From Desmodus rotundus (taxonomy: Eukaryota > Chordata > Mammalia > Chiroptera > Phyllostomidae): a stretch of 64,000 nt of DNA. Positions within the stretch are counted from its first letter, which is position 1. Every line of letters begins with the position of its first letter. The notes beneath the pieces were generated by a model that made no database searches, was not told the origin of the DNA, and was given only the letters and a program-made list of their open reading frames with translations. The translations under genes were made by a program, and so were the position numbers. This document shows positions 25,701 through 35,829 of the stretch, piece after piece. The DNA lies in assembly GCF_022682495.2 (NCBI RefSeq), contig NC_071397.1, positions 14,971,082 through 15,035,081 on the forward strand, given 5' to 3'.

Positions 25701-27278
25701 TTTAATTTCCGAAGATTTGACTTCTAATTTGCCTTCCAGTCTTTATAGCCCAACCTTGATTAGTTATTTAACTATTATAAAATAAAATTAAGAATTTCTT
25801 TCGAATAACACAGCTCAAATGAAATAGTGAAAGAGAAGCAGAGTGTTGTAAGCCACAAAGTTGGTAACAAATGCCAGTTACTAGCTTCCTGCTCTCACCA
25901 CCACTTGTCCCTACCGCTTTCCTGATATTACTGCCTCTTACCATCTTTAGCATGTTGCTGGCAGGTGGGGAGACTGATTTCCTTAGTTCATTGTGTTTAT
26001 TTACAATCTCTCTTTGTACTTGCAGTTGAGAGGTTAACAAAGAAGAAAAGGCTGGATCCTAAAGGGAAATAAAATTAGAATTAAACAAATTTTTTTTGAA
26101 TTTTTTTAACATATAATACTGAATAATTAATTCAAGGAAGCAAGGATCACTTTAAAAAGTGTTCAGTTTGAACCATATTAGTTGTAGAGCATTGCCAATG
26201 AATCTTAGCTAAAGCTAGAACAAACAGCAAAGGAGGAATTTGAAGCTTTCAAAATGAAAATGTAATTCATGGTATGACACATTTTTTAAATCCTTTAAGG
26301 CCAAAAATGCCCATTTCTAGTTTCAAGGGAACTCAATATGATATATGAGTGATAATATTTTAAATCACAAAGGTGCACAATAGGAACATTAAGACATAGT
26401 CATTTAGATTTGATGAGGCTGCAGCAGGGGGAATAAGGGTGGGGCTCAAGGTTCATCCCAACTTTGAGGGAAATGTGACCTGACACGGTATCTGTATTTA
26501 GAGACAGAATGTATGTAGAATATTTTAGGGAAAGAATGTTTAGGCTCCATGGAAGTGCATTCAAAATTCTAGAAAATTCATTCTACCTATTGTGGTCAGA
26601 TTATATGAAGTCAGTCAAAAGACAACTTTGCAGTATTAAACAATCTCTAAGGCATCTGGAGGAAGCAAAGCCACCCAATTAATGGACTATTGCTGACTTG
26701 TTTATTTTATTAACACAAGTGTAATTAAAGTATTAAATCAGGTGTCACCATTTTGGGGTTCGTCTTTGTGTGGGGGCACGTGGGGGCCTGAGTCTGAAGG
26801 TAGAGAGAATATGGGCATTGTTCCACGAGGGTTACACAGTCGAATGGCCTAAATTTACAATGATCTAAAATATTATTTCATCATGTTCTCGATGTAAAAA
26901 CAATGTGATATTTTCCTCTTCTTTTTTTTGGTACTAAATCTCTGAAATTCGGTGTGTGTATTACACCCACAGTACACCTTATTTTGGACAAGCCATGTTT
27001 CAACTGTTCAACAGCCACATGGGACAGTAGCTACTGCACTGCTCAGCCTGAGACTTTCATCTGGACGATGACGCTAAGTGCTCTGAGCAGCCAGTGAGTG
27101 AGTGCTCTGTGATGGGCCAGACCCTCTTGCCCTTTGCCACTCTCCGAGCGCCTTGCCATCCCACAAAGTTGCTTGAATAGCTCTGGGAAGATTTCCCACT
27201 CTAAGTTACCTTTTTTTCTGCAGGTAAAGACGGAAGCAGCACAGCAGCCAGAAACACCACAACTGGGAATAAAGCCAT
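16656..27278 (-). CDS. CRISP2: CRISP2, cysteine-rich secretory protein 2 (7 coding exons, complete)
   Basis: Coding exons in transcript order are 27210-27278, 25942-26058, 24861-24948, 21337-21482, 20816-20913, 18840-18928 and 16656-16783. They sum to 735 bp, 244 aa plus TGA. All introns are GT-AG and all phases join in frame. Residues 1-23 form a signal peptide. A CAP domain follows, with KHNELR near residue 45 and GHYTQ at 136-140, then the hinge and the C-terminal ion-channel-regulator domain ending CENKIY. All 16 family cysteines are present. The C-terminal exon ([22 protein letters not shown]) is CRISP2-type rather than CRISP1 or CRISP3. Known family role: acrosomal and sperm-tail protein of the testis, linked to ion-channel regulation and gamete interaction. 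It lies left of a CRISP3-like paralogue on the same strand, as in other mammals. One possible N-glycosylation site (NIS, N176) is visible. No break was found. Confidence 0.93.
17330..17770 (+). mobile_element. L2 LINE fragment in CRISP2 intron 6
   Basis: L2-type text, including TCTGACCTTGTCACTCTTTG and AAATCTTTCAGTTAAGTACT. The same fragment is at the equivalent place in the CRISP3-like intron (38935-39370), so it predates the gene duplication. Confidence 0.5.
18222..18431 (+). mobile_element. Bat SINE in CRISP2 intron 6
   Basis: The head TTTGCCCTGGCTGGTGGGTT is followed by GGTTCAATTCCCCGGCCAGG, a CTCTCCCTC tail and an A10 tract. Absent from the paralogous CRISP3-like intron, so it inserted after the duplication. 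Confidence 0.9.
18840..18928 (-). CDS. CRISP2: CRISP2 coding exon 6 (hinge)
   Basis: 89 bp, acceptor AAATTTCAG, donor TGCA|GTAAGT. It encodes the hinge, [17 protein letters not shown] followed by [12 protein letters not shown], with four cysteines. It has the same length and phases as exon 6 of the CRISP3-like gene. Confidence 0.93.
20816..20913 (-). CDS. CRISP2: CRISP2 coding exon 5
   Basis: 98 bp, acceptor TTTTTTGCAG, donor TGC|GTGAGT. It encodes [19 protein letters not shown] and [10 protein letters not shown], the end of the CAP domain with four conserved cysteines. Confidence 0.93.
21337..21482 (-). CDS. CRISP2: CRISP2 coding exon 4 (CAP core)
   Basis: 146 bp, acceptor CCTTCACAG, donor CAG|GTAAAG. 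It encodes [11 protein letters not shown] through the CAP signature GHYTQ. The conserved CGEN glutamate and the HYTQ histidine of the CAP cavity are present. Confidence 0.94.
22100..23762 (+). mobile_element. L1 derivative: 5' UTR with tandem units joined to 3' end, in CRISP2 intron 3
   Basis: 22100-22160 resembles an L1 5' start (GATGACATCAGCAAGA, AGTAGGAAG, AACACACC). 22311-23110 holds four degenerate units of about 220 bp. At about 23130 the sequence passes straight into the L1 ORF2 end in sense (GGCCAAACAGGTGCATGAAA, CATCAGAGAAATGCAAATCA) and a 3' UTR with a terminal AATAAA-like stretch. ORF1 and nearly all of ORF2 are missing. Absent from the CRISP3-like intron 3. Confidence 0.65.
22311..23110 (+). 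repeat. Four degenerate ~220-bp tandem units
   Basis: The anchor YCAGCACA recurs at 22311, 22528, 22752 and 22967 (spacings 217, 224 and 215). After each anchor comes a similar CTTCTCCCC...GAGGCAAA-type block. The regular spacing argues for a tandem 5' UTR array rather than chance. Confidence 0.6.
24480..24720 (+). mobile_element. MIR-like SINE fragment
   Basis: Text of the type GTGTTCTTAGGTAAGTCA, TTTTCTAATCTTTAAAATTTG and GAGTTGGTTGAAAGGAACAA follows the MIR consensus order. Degraded. Confidence 0.4.
24861..24948 (-). CDS. CRISP2: CRISP2 coding exon 3
   Basis: 88 bp, acceptor GCTTAG, donor ACCA|GTATGT. It encodes [17 protein letters not shown] and the following residues to KTS, with the first CAP cysteine. 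A SINE sits about 105 bp upstream in the preceding intron (25054-25262). Confidence 0.92.
25054..25262 (+). mobile_element. Bat SINE in CRISP2 intron 2
   Basis: GAGCCGTGGCCAGTGTGGCT head, TTGGTTGGAGCATCGCACC, CTCTCCCTTTCCCTCTCTCT tail and a long A-rich end. It is about 105 bp from the exon 3 acceptor on the opposite strand. Not present in the paralogous intron. Confidence 0.9.
25942..26058 (-). CDS. CRISP2: CRISP2 coding exon 2 (start of CAP domain)
   Basis: 117 bp, phase 0 at both ends, acceptor CCCTTTAG, donor ATG|GTAAGA. It encodes residues 24-62, from DPAF through the family motif [13 protein letters not shown] to [10 protein letters not shown]. The histidine of KHNELR is the conserved CAP-pocket histidine. 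Confidence 0.93.
27210..27278 (-). CDS. CRISP2: CRISP2 coding exon 1 (signal peptide)
   Basis: ATG at 27278-27276 encodes 23 residues beginning MALFPVV, with a hydrophobic core and ending LPAEKK. The donor is AAG|GTAACT and the phase is 0. The same CCCAGCAATGG context surrounds the start in the CRISP3-like gene. The exact 5' boundary is unclear, because either of two nearby AGs (TTAG or CCCAG) could be the acceptor. Confidence 0.88.
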
Positions 27279-27826
27279 TGCTGGGAACTAAGTCAAAGAG
27301 AAAAAAGGTCTGCATTGAACATTAATCCATGGACTAAGAGGGGAAAATCAATATAATGACCATGGTCATCTCAAAGCAACTGTGATTTCCAAATCCATAA
27401 TGTAACCAGAAAAGTTTGTCATAGGGCGCCTGTAGAATCATAGTGGAACCAACCTTGTCTCCAATAGGGACAATAAAATATAAACTGAAGAATATGACTG
27501 ATGCTCTTGAAATATATATCATACAGATTGTCATCCTTCTATATTACTCTATTAAAGATACTTTTCGTTAAATTGTTTCAAAGTCATACACACGGGAATT
27601 ATTTATATTATCTCTTTTAGAATGAAATGTAAAGAATTCATTGAGGTTTCATTTTGATAGACTAAGTAAGAGAGTAAAATTTACTTGAGATCATTTCTCA
27701 ATAAAATGTAAACATAAAGTTATGAAAAACATGGATGGATTAAATATACCATTTTACCAATGGCAAAATAAAAATGATTGACAAATAAAATGTTCACATT
27801 AAAATAAATAAGTTATCACTTATACT

Positions 27827-27885
27827 TGGTTCTCAAAGCAAGATGAAGTACCTTCTTTATCTGACAGAAGAGAGAAGGTGAAGAG
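27827..27885 (-). other. Possible CRISP2 5' noncoding exon remnant
   Basis: This segment aligns with a candidate 5' exon of the CRISP3-like gene at 59641 and above; both contain TTGAGAACCAA or CTGAGAACCAA. The perfect donor of the CRISP3 copy (ACA|GTAAGT) is altered here: the minus strand reads CCAAGTATAAGTG, leaving at best GTATAA. CRISP2 may therefore not use this exon. Low confidence. Confidence 0.25.
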
Positions 27886-28264
27886 AAGGTTAACACACAA
27901 TATGTATTATACCTATCTTTATTTTAGCACATTCTGGTTGTGCTAGTAAATCTAAGTCAAAAAGTTTGGGAACAGAATTTTTTACACTAATGGCTTCAAA
28001 TTTCATTGCCAGTTGTCTGACATTGTTTTTTGACATCATTTGGTTTCCATGTAGCTTTAATCTGAATAAGTAAAGTATTCCCTTCTTCCCTAACTAGCCG
28101 TCTCTTCTCAGGCACACTAAAATTTGGAAGCTGCCTTTTGGTCTAGTACTTTTATAATAACTGTTCAAGACAGGTTAATCACTGCAGAGGTAACCAGGAT
28201 CCTACCTTGCAGCTGAACTCGTGTGGCACAGCTTTCTGTGACATTTATTTCTTAGTTAACAAGT

Positions 28265-28490
28265 TTCTATGTTTAATTGGTGAAGAACATAGCTTTTAAA
28301 AACATTAGTGCGGAGAAACCCTCTTGGAGATTCAATTTTCGCTTCTGTAAAATATGGATTGTCTTAACATAGATTTGCTTTGAAAACTAAAAGGCATAAT
28401 ATACATAGAGCACCTAATACAATGTCTGGCATAGAATACTCAGTAAATGGAAATTATCAATATTTTCATTATTATCCTTTACAATGAGTG
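28265..28490 (+). mobile_element. MIR-like SINE upstream of CRISP2
   Basis: GCTTCTGTAAAATATGGATT followed by ATACATAGAGCACCTAATAC and ATACTCAGTAAATGGAAATT matches the MIR 3' half. The same MIR is at the aligned site upstream of the CRISP3-like gene (62855-63060). Confidence 0.5.
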
Positions 28491-30040
28491 CTCATTTTCT
28501 GAGCTGGTAAGATCTTCCATAAATGCACATTATTTGATTAAGACACCGATTTATTTTAGAAGTGTTTATAAGACCTATGTCTATATTATTTTATTTTATT
28601 TTTTGCATTTGTGGGAAATTTTATAGTTTGCATAAATTAAAATATAAAAGTTTAAGGCCCAGTTTATAACTACATAAACATTACAAATGGGCCACTGTTG
28701 GGCAAGTAAATAAAATGAAATTAAAGAAACGTAAAGTCTTCATAAATCTTTTTTTACTACAATCAGAAAATTCCCTAGTTTTCTTTTAGTAGCTCTAGGT
28801 ACTGAGAGAAGATTCAGATGACCTGCAAGCCTTCACTAGATAACTAACACCTGAGTTGGAGGTACTATCTCAAATGAAGGTAAAAACAAATTCGAGGGAA
28901 GACTTGAGGTTTGCATGTTGTAGAGCTGTTGTAAACCATAACTTACAGTGACATTAATGACATAATCTGATGATAAATCCTTTAAGGAGTAAATTATGGA
29001 GAGTTTACACCCATAACCAAAAGATTACATCACATGTCACGAATCACCCTACTATGAGTCTATGTAACCAAGGATTCCTAATGAAGAATTATCTTTCGTA
29101 AATCCTTCAAAGTCCAGTTAATTGGTAGCAGAGTTCCATAATAGGCCCACGGTATCTATGTTGTCAGTTTCTTGTATTTTATAGATACATTTAAGATAGA
29201 AAGTTTAATGCTGTGTAGATGGCTATTAACAACTATTCATTTCCAAAAACTCCCTGCATTTGTGAATGGGCTTTTAAGAGCAGCGTTATCTGAAATACGC
29301 CACATGTTCTTCCTCACCCATATTTAGCTATGAATCAAAGTCATACAGCTACCTCATAAGATTCTGAACACATATTTAGAAATGTTTTCAAAATTAGTTT
29401 CATACTATACTTTCGTAAGCCTGGCTAATAACACAGTGAGTAGAGAGAAGGACAACCTGGGTCAGGTAAACTGTCTACTTTACTGTTCTTACTTTGAAAT
29501 GGTGAATGACAAGTACCTTCATTATGCTACCATTGCACCTTGCACAATATTTAATTAACAGTGAGCCTCTGAAGGATTAAGTCATCACCTGTCCCCCTAC
29601 TCTATCCCCGGCCCTGCAACTACTTGGCCCATAACCAGGATGCCATGTGGATAATCACTTGAAAACAAATACATTAATACATTCATTCAATAACTAGTAT
29701 TTTTAACATTATGTTCAAAGTTAGTTATTTAATTTGAATAACTACTGAAGAGAATACAAGATTAAGTAACCTGTATTAAAAAAAGGAATCCCATCTTAAA
29801 AGTTGGTGTTGTGAACTCCATTACCTTTTCCATATAATAAAGCTATTTCAAGGAAAGAAAATTCAAAGTGTTTTTAACTTTCTCCTTTTATTGCACACTC
29901 AGTGAACCATCCTATAAAATTAATGGCTAGATATGTAAACATAAAGACATAGTATAAAAACATACAGGGGAAAAATCCTCATTTTCATCTGAGATTCGGA
30001 ATATCAACTTCAATTAGCCTTAATCAGCCACTTCCCTCCT
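28490..30040. other. Intergenic sequence, no gene recognised
   Basis: AT-rich, unique-looking sequence upstream of CRISP2 and downstream of the FAM177A1 retrocopy. No splice-supported exon was identified. Confidence 0.35.
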
Positions 30041-30345
30041 TTTTTCTTACAAACACAAATAACAGACAAGCTTGATAATGTAACTCTTTTTAATTGGAAG
30101 TTAGGGCTGTAAAATATCCTTAACATTTTTACAAAGATCATTTTAAAACCAAAGAACTAATTTGACACACAGTAATAGCATAACACAAACATCCAAAATT
30201 CAGATCTGACTTTTGTTGGATAGAGCCTAAAATAAAGAAACATTTCCCCCTTTTGGGATAACATATTAAGTCCCACTGAATAGAGAATGTGAACATTCCT
30301 TGTACAAAACCCCCTTAGAGTTTGCGGTTTGAGAGTCACTGAGCT

Positions 30346-30981
30346 CTATGGTGGGACAGAGGCTGTATTTGGTTTGCTTTCTGTAATTACTTCATGATCT
30401 TCCTCCATTTCAAAATTGAGATTCACAAATGAACTGGATATCACTGTTTCTGGTTGATCTGTTTGAACAATGGAATCAGCCTGGAGCTTATTCTGTTGGT
30501 ATGGTTTTTCTACTTCTTCAGATATCCTGTCTTCTTCCTTTTCCTCCTCCTTCTTCATCCGGTAACACTCATCAATGGCATATTGGTGTCTTGGGTTGCT
30601 CATGCCAAAAACAGATGCAATCTTCTTTCCACGAAAGTCACACACCGAGACGGTTGATGTGGCAGCACGGTGCATGTGAAAGCACAAATAGGGGCCCCAG
30701 GGGAGCTTTTTCGGATCAACAGTAGGCAAACCGTCTTTCTTTTCCAGGCCATCAATGTTGTCTTCGTCTGTGCTATATTCTTCCATTGTTTCACCACTGA
30801 CGAAGTGGATGACTCTCCTTGGGACTTTTTTCTCTGTCCCGGTCACTCCCAGCTCTCCATTTTCAAAGCCTCTTTCCTCACTCTTTTGCCATGCCACATC
30901 CCTGAATGCCTGCATGGCAGCAGCTTCCAAGACTGTGACCCCTTCTCCTCCTTCCGAAGAGCTCACCGGCTCTGGGTCCAT
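30346..30981 (-). CDS. FAM177A1: FAM177A1 retrocopy with intact 211-codon ORF
   Basis: A single uninterrupted frame from ATG at 30981 to TAG (complement of 30346-30348) encodes a FAM177-family protein of 211 aa. The parent FAM177A1 is about 213 aa. Recognisable segments are KKVPRRVIHFVSGETMEEYS, the acidic STDED stretch, DGLEKKDGLPTVDPKKLPWG, QYAIDECYRMKKEEE, and the C-terminal QTDQPETVISSSFVN followed by EMEEDHEV, ending SVPP. The parent gene has several introns and none are present here, so this is a processed copy. The open frame extends 45 codons upstream, but the family start is the internal ATG. Substitutions in a normally conserved core (GPYLCFHMHRAA) suggest relaxed constraint or a young pseudogene. 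No clear poly(A) tail or target duplication was found; a short T-run near 30040 might mark the 3' end. FAM177A1 function is poorly defined. Expression is not shown. Confidence 0.85.
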   Translation of the reverse strand: MDPEPVSSSEGGEGVTVLEAAAMQAFRDVAWQKSEERGFENGELGVTGTEKKVPRRVIHFVSGETMEEYSTDEDNIDGLEKKDGLPTVDPKKLPWGPYLCFHMHRAATSTVSVCDFRGKKIASVFGMSNPRHQYAIDECYRMKKEEEKEEDRISEEVEKPYQQNKLQADSIVQTDQPETVISSSFVNLNFEMEEDHEVITESKPNTASVPP

Positions 30982-31119
30982 CTTTGTCTCCACCACAGGG
31001 CTGCTGGTACTGGCTAAATAGAATGTAACAGCTGATAAGCCAACTTCCATCCTCCACCTCCCCGCCCAGCCATGGACAGAGCACACAGTTTGGAAGTGGG
31101 ACTCACCCATAACCAAGAC

Positions 31120-32470
31120 TTGTGTTTATAATTCCAAGTGTCATAGAAAAAAATCAGTATGTTCTAATCAAAGATGCTAACATGTAAGACCCAGTTCTAA
31201 TGGAGATGTCCTTGTTAACTTTAGGAAAACGACCTAACACTTGGCTGTTGTACCCTCATCAGCTCATGGAAAGACATACACGAGCCTGAAGATATTATGA
31301 GGCTCAATCATTCAATAGGTTTGCTTAGATGACCCATGATTCCCATCATTCAATAGATCATAATGCCACATACCCCTTCCTGGCCCTCTCCCCACACCTA
31401 ACTCACCCAACCTATAATCATCTCTGTTGCATCAATGAAAGCAATGACATTTTCAGTGAGAGTGTACTTACAGGAAAACAGGATCATATTTTATCCCTTC
31501 AAACCCATATTCATAGACAATTGAAAAGGTTGGCTGACATTTTCCCCCCTCATTACTTACTAATAGAAAAGTTCTGTGCCCTTTGATGTAGGTGTTTTAA
31601 AACCAGGATCTGATGGTTCTGCTAGGGGGTCTACAGGAGGAGCATGGTGTATGGTTCCACAACCCTGCAACAGGCAATAAGAGGAGGTTTAAAATAAAGA
31701 TGTGAAGAATAGGTATAACCAAATAATCTCTGTTGCAAACTTCAAACTTGACACAACCGTTTAGTGTTGTTCTCTAACACTTTACTGTATTAATTTGATG
31801 TCACCATTAAGACCATAATTGCCTTCTGAAATCAGATTGTTTTGATGTCCTGGTATTTCATTTGAATACTAACAAAAGGATTGTGTTGGTTGACTTCCTT
31901 GGAATACCACAGCGTATTTTCAAGATTCCCAACTCCTTATCTAGGCCTCTAACACACATACTCTTTAGAAGGTAAATTCGGTAAGTAGTCACTCACATAG
32001 TGAGCATTTAAAACACAGATTTGAGGTCATGCCTTTCTTTCTCTTCATGTCTTTTTCTGGAAGAGAGTAGATGACATAAAGTTCGGAAGATTCAAGTCAC
32101 AATTGAAAGCATTCACAACATAAGGAGCTAAAGTTCTCAATTTGACACTGTGAAAGGCCAGATTTAGAAATGACTCCAGGCTTTTGCCATGACTCAGAGC
32201 TTTTCCTGTGATTTATCTTTTAAGATAGGTAAAGAGTTTCTACAGGATAAACATAAAGAGGAACGCCGGAAGTCTTTGCTGGATGGGCACTAATCAACAC
32301 AAGGAAACACTCTACCCTTGCACCAATTCAGACAACAACGTGCACCACGGAGCCAGAATAAGCACGAAGGATCAGAAGACCCCTCACCAACCTCACAGAC
32401 CTTTCCCTCCTCTGTCTTTACTCAACCTCCCAACCCTGGTCATTTCCAGTTTCCCAGTCTGCTGTATTTC
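31120..32470. other. Sequence between retrocopy and promoter candidate
   Basis: No coding frame with family resemblance and no clear transposon. If the promoter candidate at 32.5 kb drives CRISP2, this is intronic. Confidence 0.35.
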
Positions 32471-32474
32471 CTAC

Positions 32475-32660
32475 CTAGGCTCCCGCGCCCAGATCTTCTT
32501 GCCTCGGGCGGAGCCACAAACAGGCTGCAGCTGGCCCCTCCTACAGCGGGTTAAAATACCCAGCCAGCCACGTGTGTGCACAACGTCACAAGGCTTTGTG
32601 CCTTCAGCGTGACGTCAGCCGCCAACCGAGTTCTTCCTGCAGCTTACCCAGCTCCCTCAA
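32475..32660 (-). promoter_or_regulatory. CRE/TATA promoter-like segment with possible first exon (minus strand)
   Basis: A locally GC-richer block. Read on the minus strand, it holds in order a perfect CRE TGACGTCA (32610-32617), a CRE half-site TGACGTT (32582-32588), an E-box CACGTG (32569-32574), a TATA-like TATTTTAA (32551-32558), and then a GC-rich segment ending CCTAG|GTAGG, a possible donor at 32474/32475. Spacing fits a short first exon of about 50 bp. CRE-driven promoters are common in spermatid genes, so a CRISP2 promoter is plausible. The FAM177A1 retrocopy lies 1.5 kb downstream on the same strand and is an alternative client. Confidence 0.5.
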
Positions 32661-32669
32661 GGGATGCAC

Positions 32670-33920
32670 CGGGGAATATCCCACCCACTCTCCCTTGTAA
32701 AGAGCAGAGTTCTGCTTTTTCTCTCATTACCATTAGTTAATGAGGAAGATATGTGTCTATTCACATACCTGAACAGTACGAAGATGGAGATATATCGGGA
32801 TGTGAAATGCCCAAGTCGTGGCTGAAAGGGAGGTGTCCCTTGACTGCCAAGATCTCCTGAGTTAACATGGCGCAGAATTTCAAGAGTAGATTGGAAAATT
32901 CTATAGACACTTAAGTTTTCAGCACAATAGCTGGGTAGTATGAATAATGAACTCAAGGTTACGTGGACAAAATTGGCGTTTTGCAGGTTTGCTCATAAGT
33001 ACCTCCTGTCTTGGTCCTGCTTTTTCATTTCCAGAATTGTTTTGTGGTCAGGAAATTCAAGGGGCGTAAAAGGAACACATTTTAAGAAAATGTCCAGAAT
33101 TCCTAATCCATGGCTGTTGGCTTCAAGTTAAGCAGGTTTATATAGGGTGTTGGTTGAAGACATGTCGCCTCTCTTCCCAGAGGGCAGATGAATTAGACGC
33201 ATTGTCTTCTGTGCTTAGCTGTTTTCAAGATTTAAAGAAAGGAGTTAATCTATTACTTAGAAGATGGGTCGGGTCAAGAGATATCAAACCAAGGATTATC
33301 ATCCATCACACGTTAGCTCTCTGTACCCGAGGCCAAGAGGCTTGACATTTCCACCCTTTGAGACTGACTCCTGGAGGTACAATTCTGTCACTGCACAGTT
33401 TCGTGGTGCTGAGTGCCGTTTTCCCTTTGCAATGTTAAAATTCCAAGTGACAGATGCACAGACATTATTTGAGTTCTCCTCTCCTAGTTCAGTTCAATTA
33501 CAATCGACTAAAATATCTTGGGATTTAGAAGTCATCCTATATTGCTTTACTGTTATGGTTACATTAAATCAAAGTTAACTCCTGACAGTTGTCATGTCTA
33601 AATGCTTATAAAGTCCATCCCCAGATCTCTCTTGCTGCTATATTTATGTTTTCACCATATTTTGTTTAGATTATTAACATTTCAAATACTTATAGCCATG
33701 AAGTTGCTGCTCACCTTTTAGAGAAAGAATTGTTTGGTACATTGTTCTTTCTCTAGGGCAGAACAATCCATTGTTATCCTATAGTACTCTATAATTTACT
33801 GTGAATATCCTACTTTTTATTCTTGTAGGCATGTTACCTCCAAGATTATTATTTGTTCCCATGGATAATGCCAGAATGAGAGCAACTTGAGTATCGTAGT
33901 GATAGATAATGTTAGTGCAC
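32670..33920. other. Intergenic sequence upstream of the promoter candidate
   Basis: Nothing coding is supported. Short open frames here lack family resemblance and splice context. Confidence 0.35.
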
Positions 33921-33925
33921 ATGTA

Positions 33926-34053
33926 CAGAGGTGGGCAAAAGTAGGTTTCAAGGTGTTAGTGTGAAAAATAACATGATAACTCATAAGTAATAATATAAAA
34001 ATAAGCCCTGTTTCATTTACTCACAACTGTAAACCTATTTTTGCCCACCCCTG
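33926..34053. mobile_element. 128-bp TA-flanked MITE (Tc1/mariner-type)
   Basis: The left end CAGAGGTGGGCAAAAGTAGG and right end complement CAGGGGTGGGCAAAAATAGG are inverted repeats of about 23 bp, flanked by TA on each side. There is no coding capacity. CAG-start ends with TA duplication point to the Tc1/mariner superfamily. Confidence 0.8.
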
Positions 34054-34059
34054 TATTTG

Positions 34060-34755
34060 AGAAAGTGACTCTTGATTATTGCTGTGTTTCCAAAGCTTGA
34101 CACAATATTAGTTACATAGGTGGCAGTTTGTAAAGATTAGCTCAGTGAATAAACATTGGCCTGGCTTGGATTTTTAGGGAATGCAGAGAAAAGGACATGC
34201 CATCTCTCTTTTCTAAGCTGTGTAGTCCTGTGGGAAAGGTATTGATAAATACACGTGAACATTGCTGGGTAGTGCAGCTTAGTGCTAAGTAGTTACAACA
34301 GGAAATACATAGAGCAATTGAGAGTTTTGTGAGTTGATATTATCAGAATGATAGGCCCCAGAAACTGTTGGGGAAACTCTTCTGTAGAGAAGTCTCAGGA
34401 GATTTGCTTCCTTGTGTAACACGGGAAAGTAATAATTTCACTGATGGGTAGAGAGTTGGGAAATTACATGATCAAGAATTACTTCACGAAAGCTACCTGA
34501 GAGCACTGTGTAGGGTGATTTGGGGAGCTAAGACATCGGTGATGGGAAAAATAAAAGTGTGGTGACAATTTCCCATATTAATTTTAGAGTAGTAGAAATA
34601 GGACAAAAAATAGTGGCATGTGAAGAAACAAACAAACAAAAAGCAGTGTTGATAAATTTGGTATAGAGGGCAAATCTAGATTTAGAAAAAGCTTATAGGT
34701 TTAGATCTTATGCATGTTGGAAACCACATGGAAACTCCCTCTTCGTTATAGACAG
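34060..34755. other. Intergenic sequence, nothing recognised
   Basis: No gene, no clear transposon. A short AAACAAACAAACAAA run is near 34626-34640. Confidence 0.35.
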
Positions 34756-34759
34756 GAAC

Positions 34760-35600
34760 AGTGCAGGTGTGTCTAAACACTCATGCAAAATCCAAAGTTG
34801 GCTGAGTGATGCCTGGGAGTTGGAAGAACTGGGTTCCTGTGTGGATTCTGATGAGAAGGCCACCGTAATTCTTGCCCTGTTCCTTTATTTGTAAGATGCT
34901 CCACATTCTGCCTTGTAATCTGGTGACGGTGCTAAACTTGCTTATTAGTTCTAGTAGTTGTTTTTTTATGGATTCATTTGGATTTTCTACAAGGAAAGTC
35001 ATTTTAACCTGCAAGTAAAGAGTTTCTGCCTTTCTGATCTATATACCTTTAATTTCTTTTCCTTTATTTTATTGCAGTAGCTATAAACTTAGAATGTGAA
35101 CCACATGGTACAAATTGGCATCCTGGCTTTATTTCTTAGAGTGGATTCCAGACCGAAAAGTACTACAATGATGCACTTAACCTATGAAGTAATATAAAGA
35201 GAAAGCATTCAGTCAATCACTAAGTATAACGTTAGCTAGAGGATTTTATTAGATGTTCCTTATTAAGGTGAGGAAGTTACCTTCTGTTTCTAGTTTTCTG
35301 AAAATTGTTTTAATGAAAGGTGCTGAATTTTGTTGAGTGCATTTTTGCATCTTTTGTGATGATTGTGTCTTCATCTTATTAATATGGGATATCACATTAA
35401 TTGATTTTGAATGTTGAAATAACCCTTTATCCCGGGACAACCTTCCTTTGTCATGGTGTGTAATCCTTTTATGTGTTTCGTCTATGTTCATGAGAAATAA
35501 GAGTCTATACTTTCCTTTCCCTGTGCTGCCTTTGGCTTTGGTACAAGGTAATACTAGCCTGAGTTGGAAATAGTTGTCTCATTTCCTGTCATGATATAAA
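34760..35600 (-). mobile_element. L1 ORF2 fragment in antisense
   Basis: The minus strand translates in pieces to L1 reverse-transcriptase text: ESIKKQLLELISKFSTV (34781-35014 region) and PFIKTIFRKLETEGNFLTLI (35249-35491 region). Frames are broken and connecting motifs lost. Confidence 0.75.
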
Positions 35601-35829
35601 CAAAAATAACCTGAAATTAATTGTAGAATATACATGATAGACCTACGAGTATATGTACATATACATAAAAACCCATTCATAATCTAGTGAAATTTAGCTT
35701 TATCTCTCTTTAGTCAACAGTCTCTTAACTAATTTTTTGCTTTATGTTGTCCTCTTATGATTTATATCTCATTGCTTACTTATAGTAATATCACAATTCT
35801 GAGTCTGCCCTAAAAGGCAACATGTGACT

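Noticed and set aside
30429..31021. Several plus-strand frames over 30.4-31.0 kb
   Set aside because: They are shadows opposite the FAM177A1 retrocopy and have no family resemblance.
30982..31116. 45-codon N-terminal extension of the retrocopy frame
   Set aside because: FAM177A1 starts at the internal methionine (30981). The upstream part reads like retained 5' UTR or flank.
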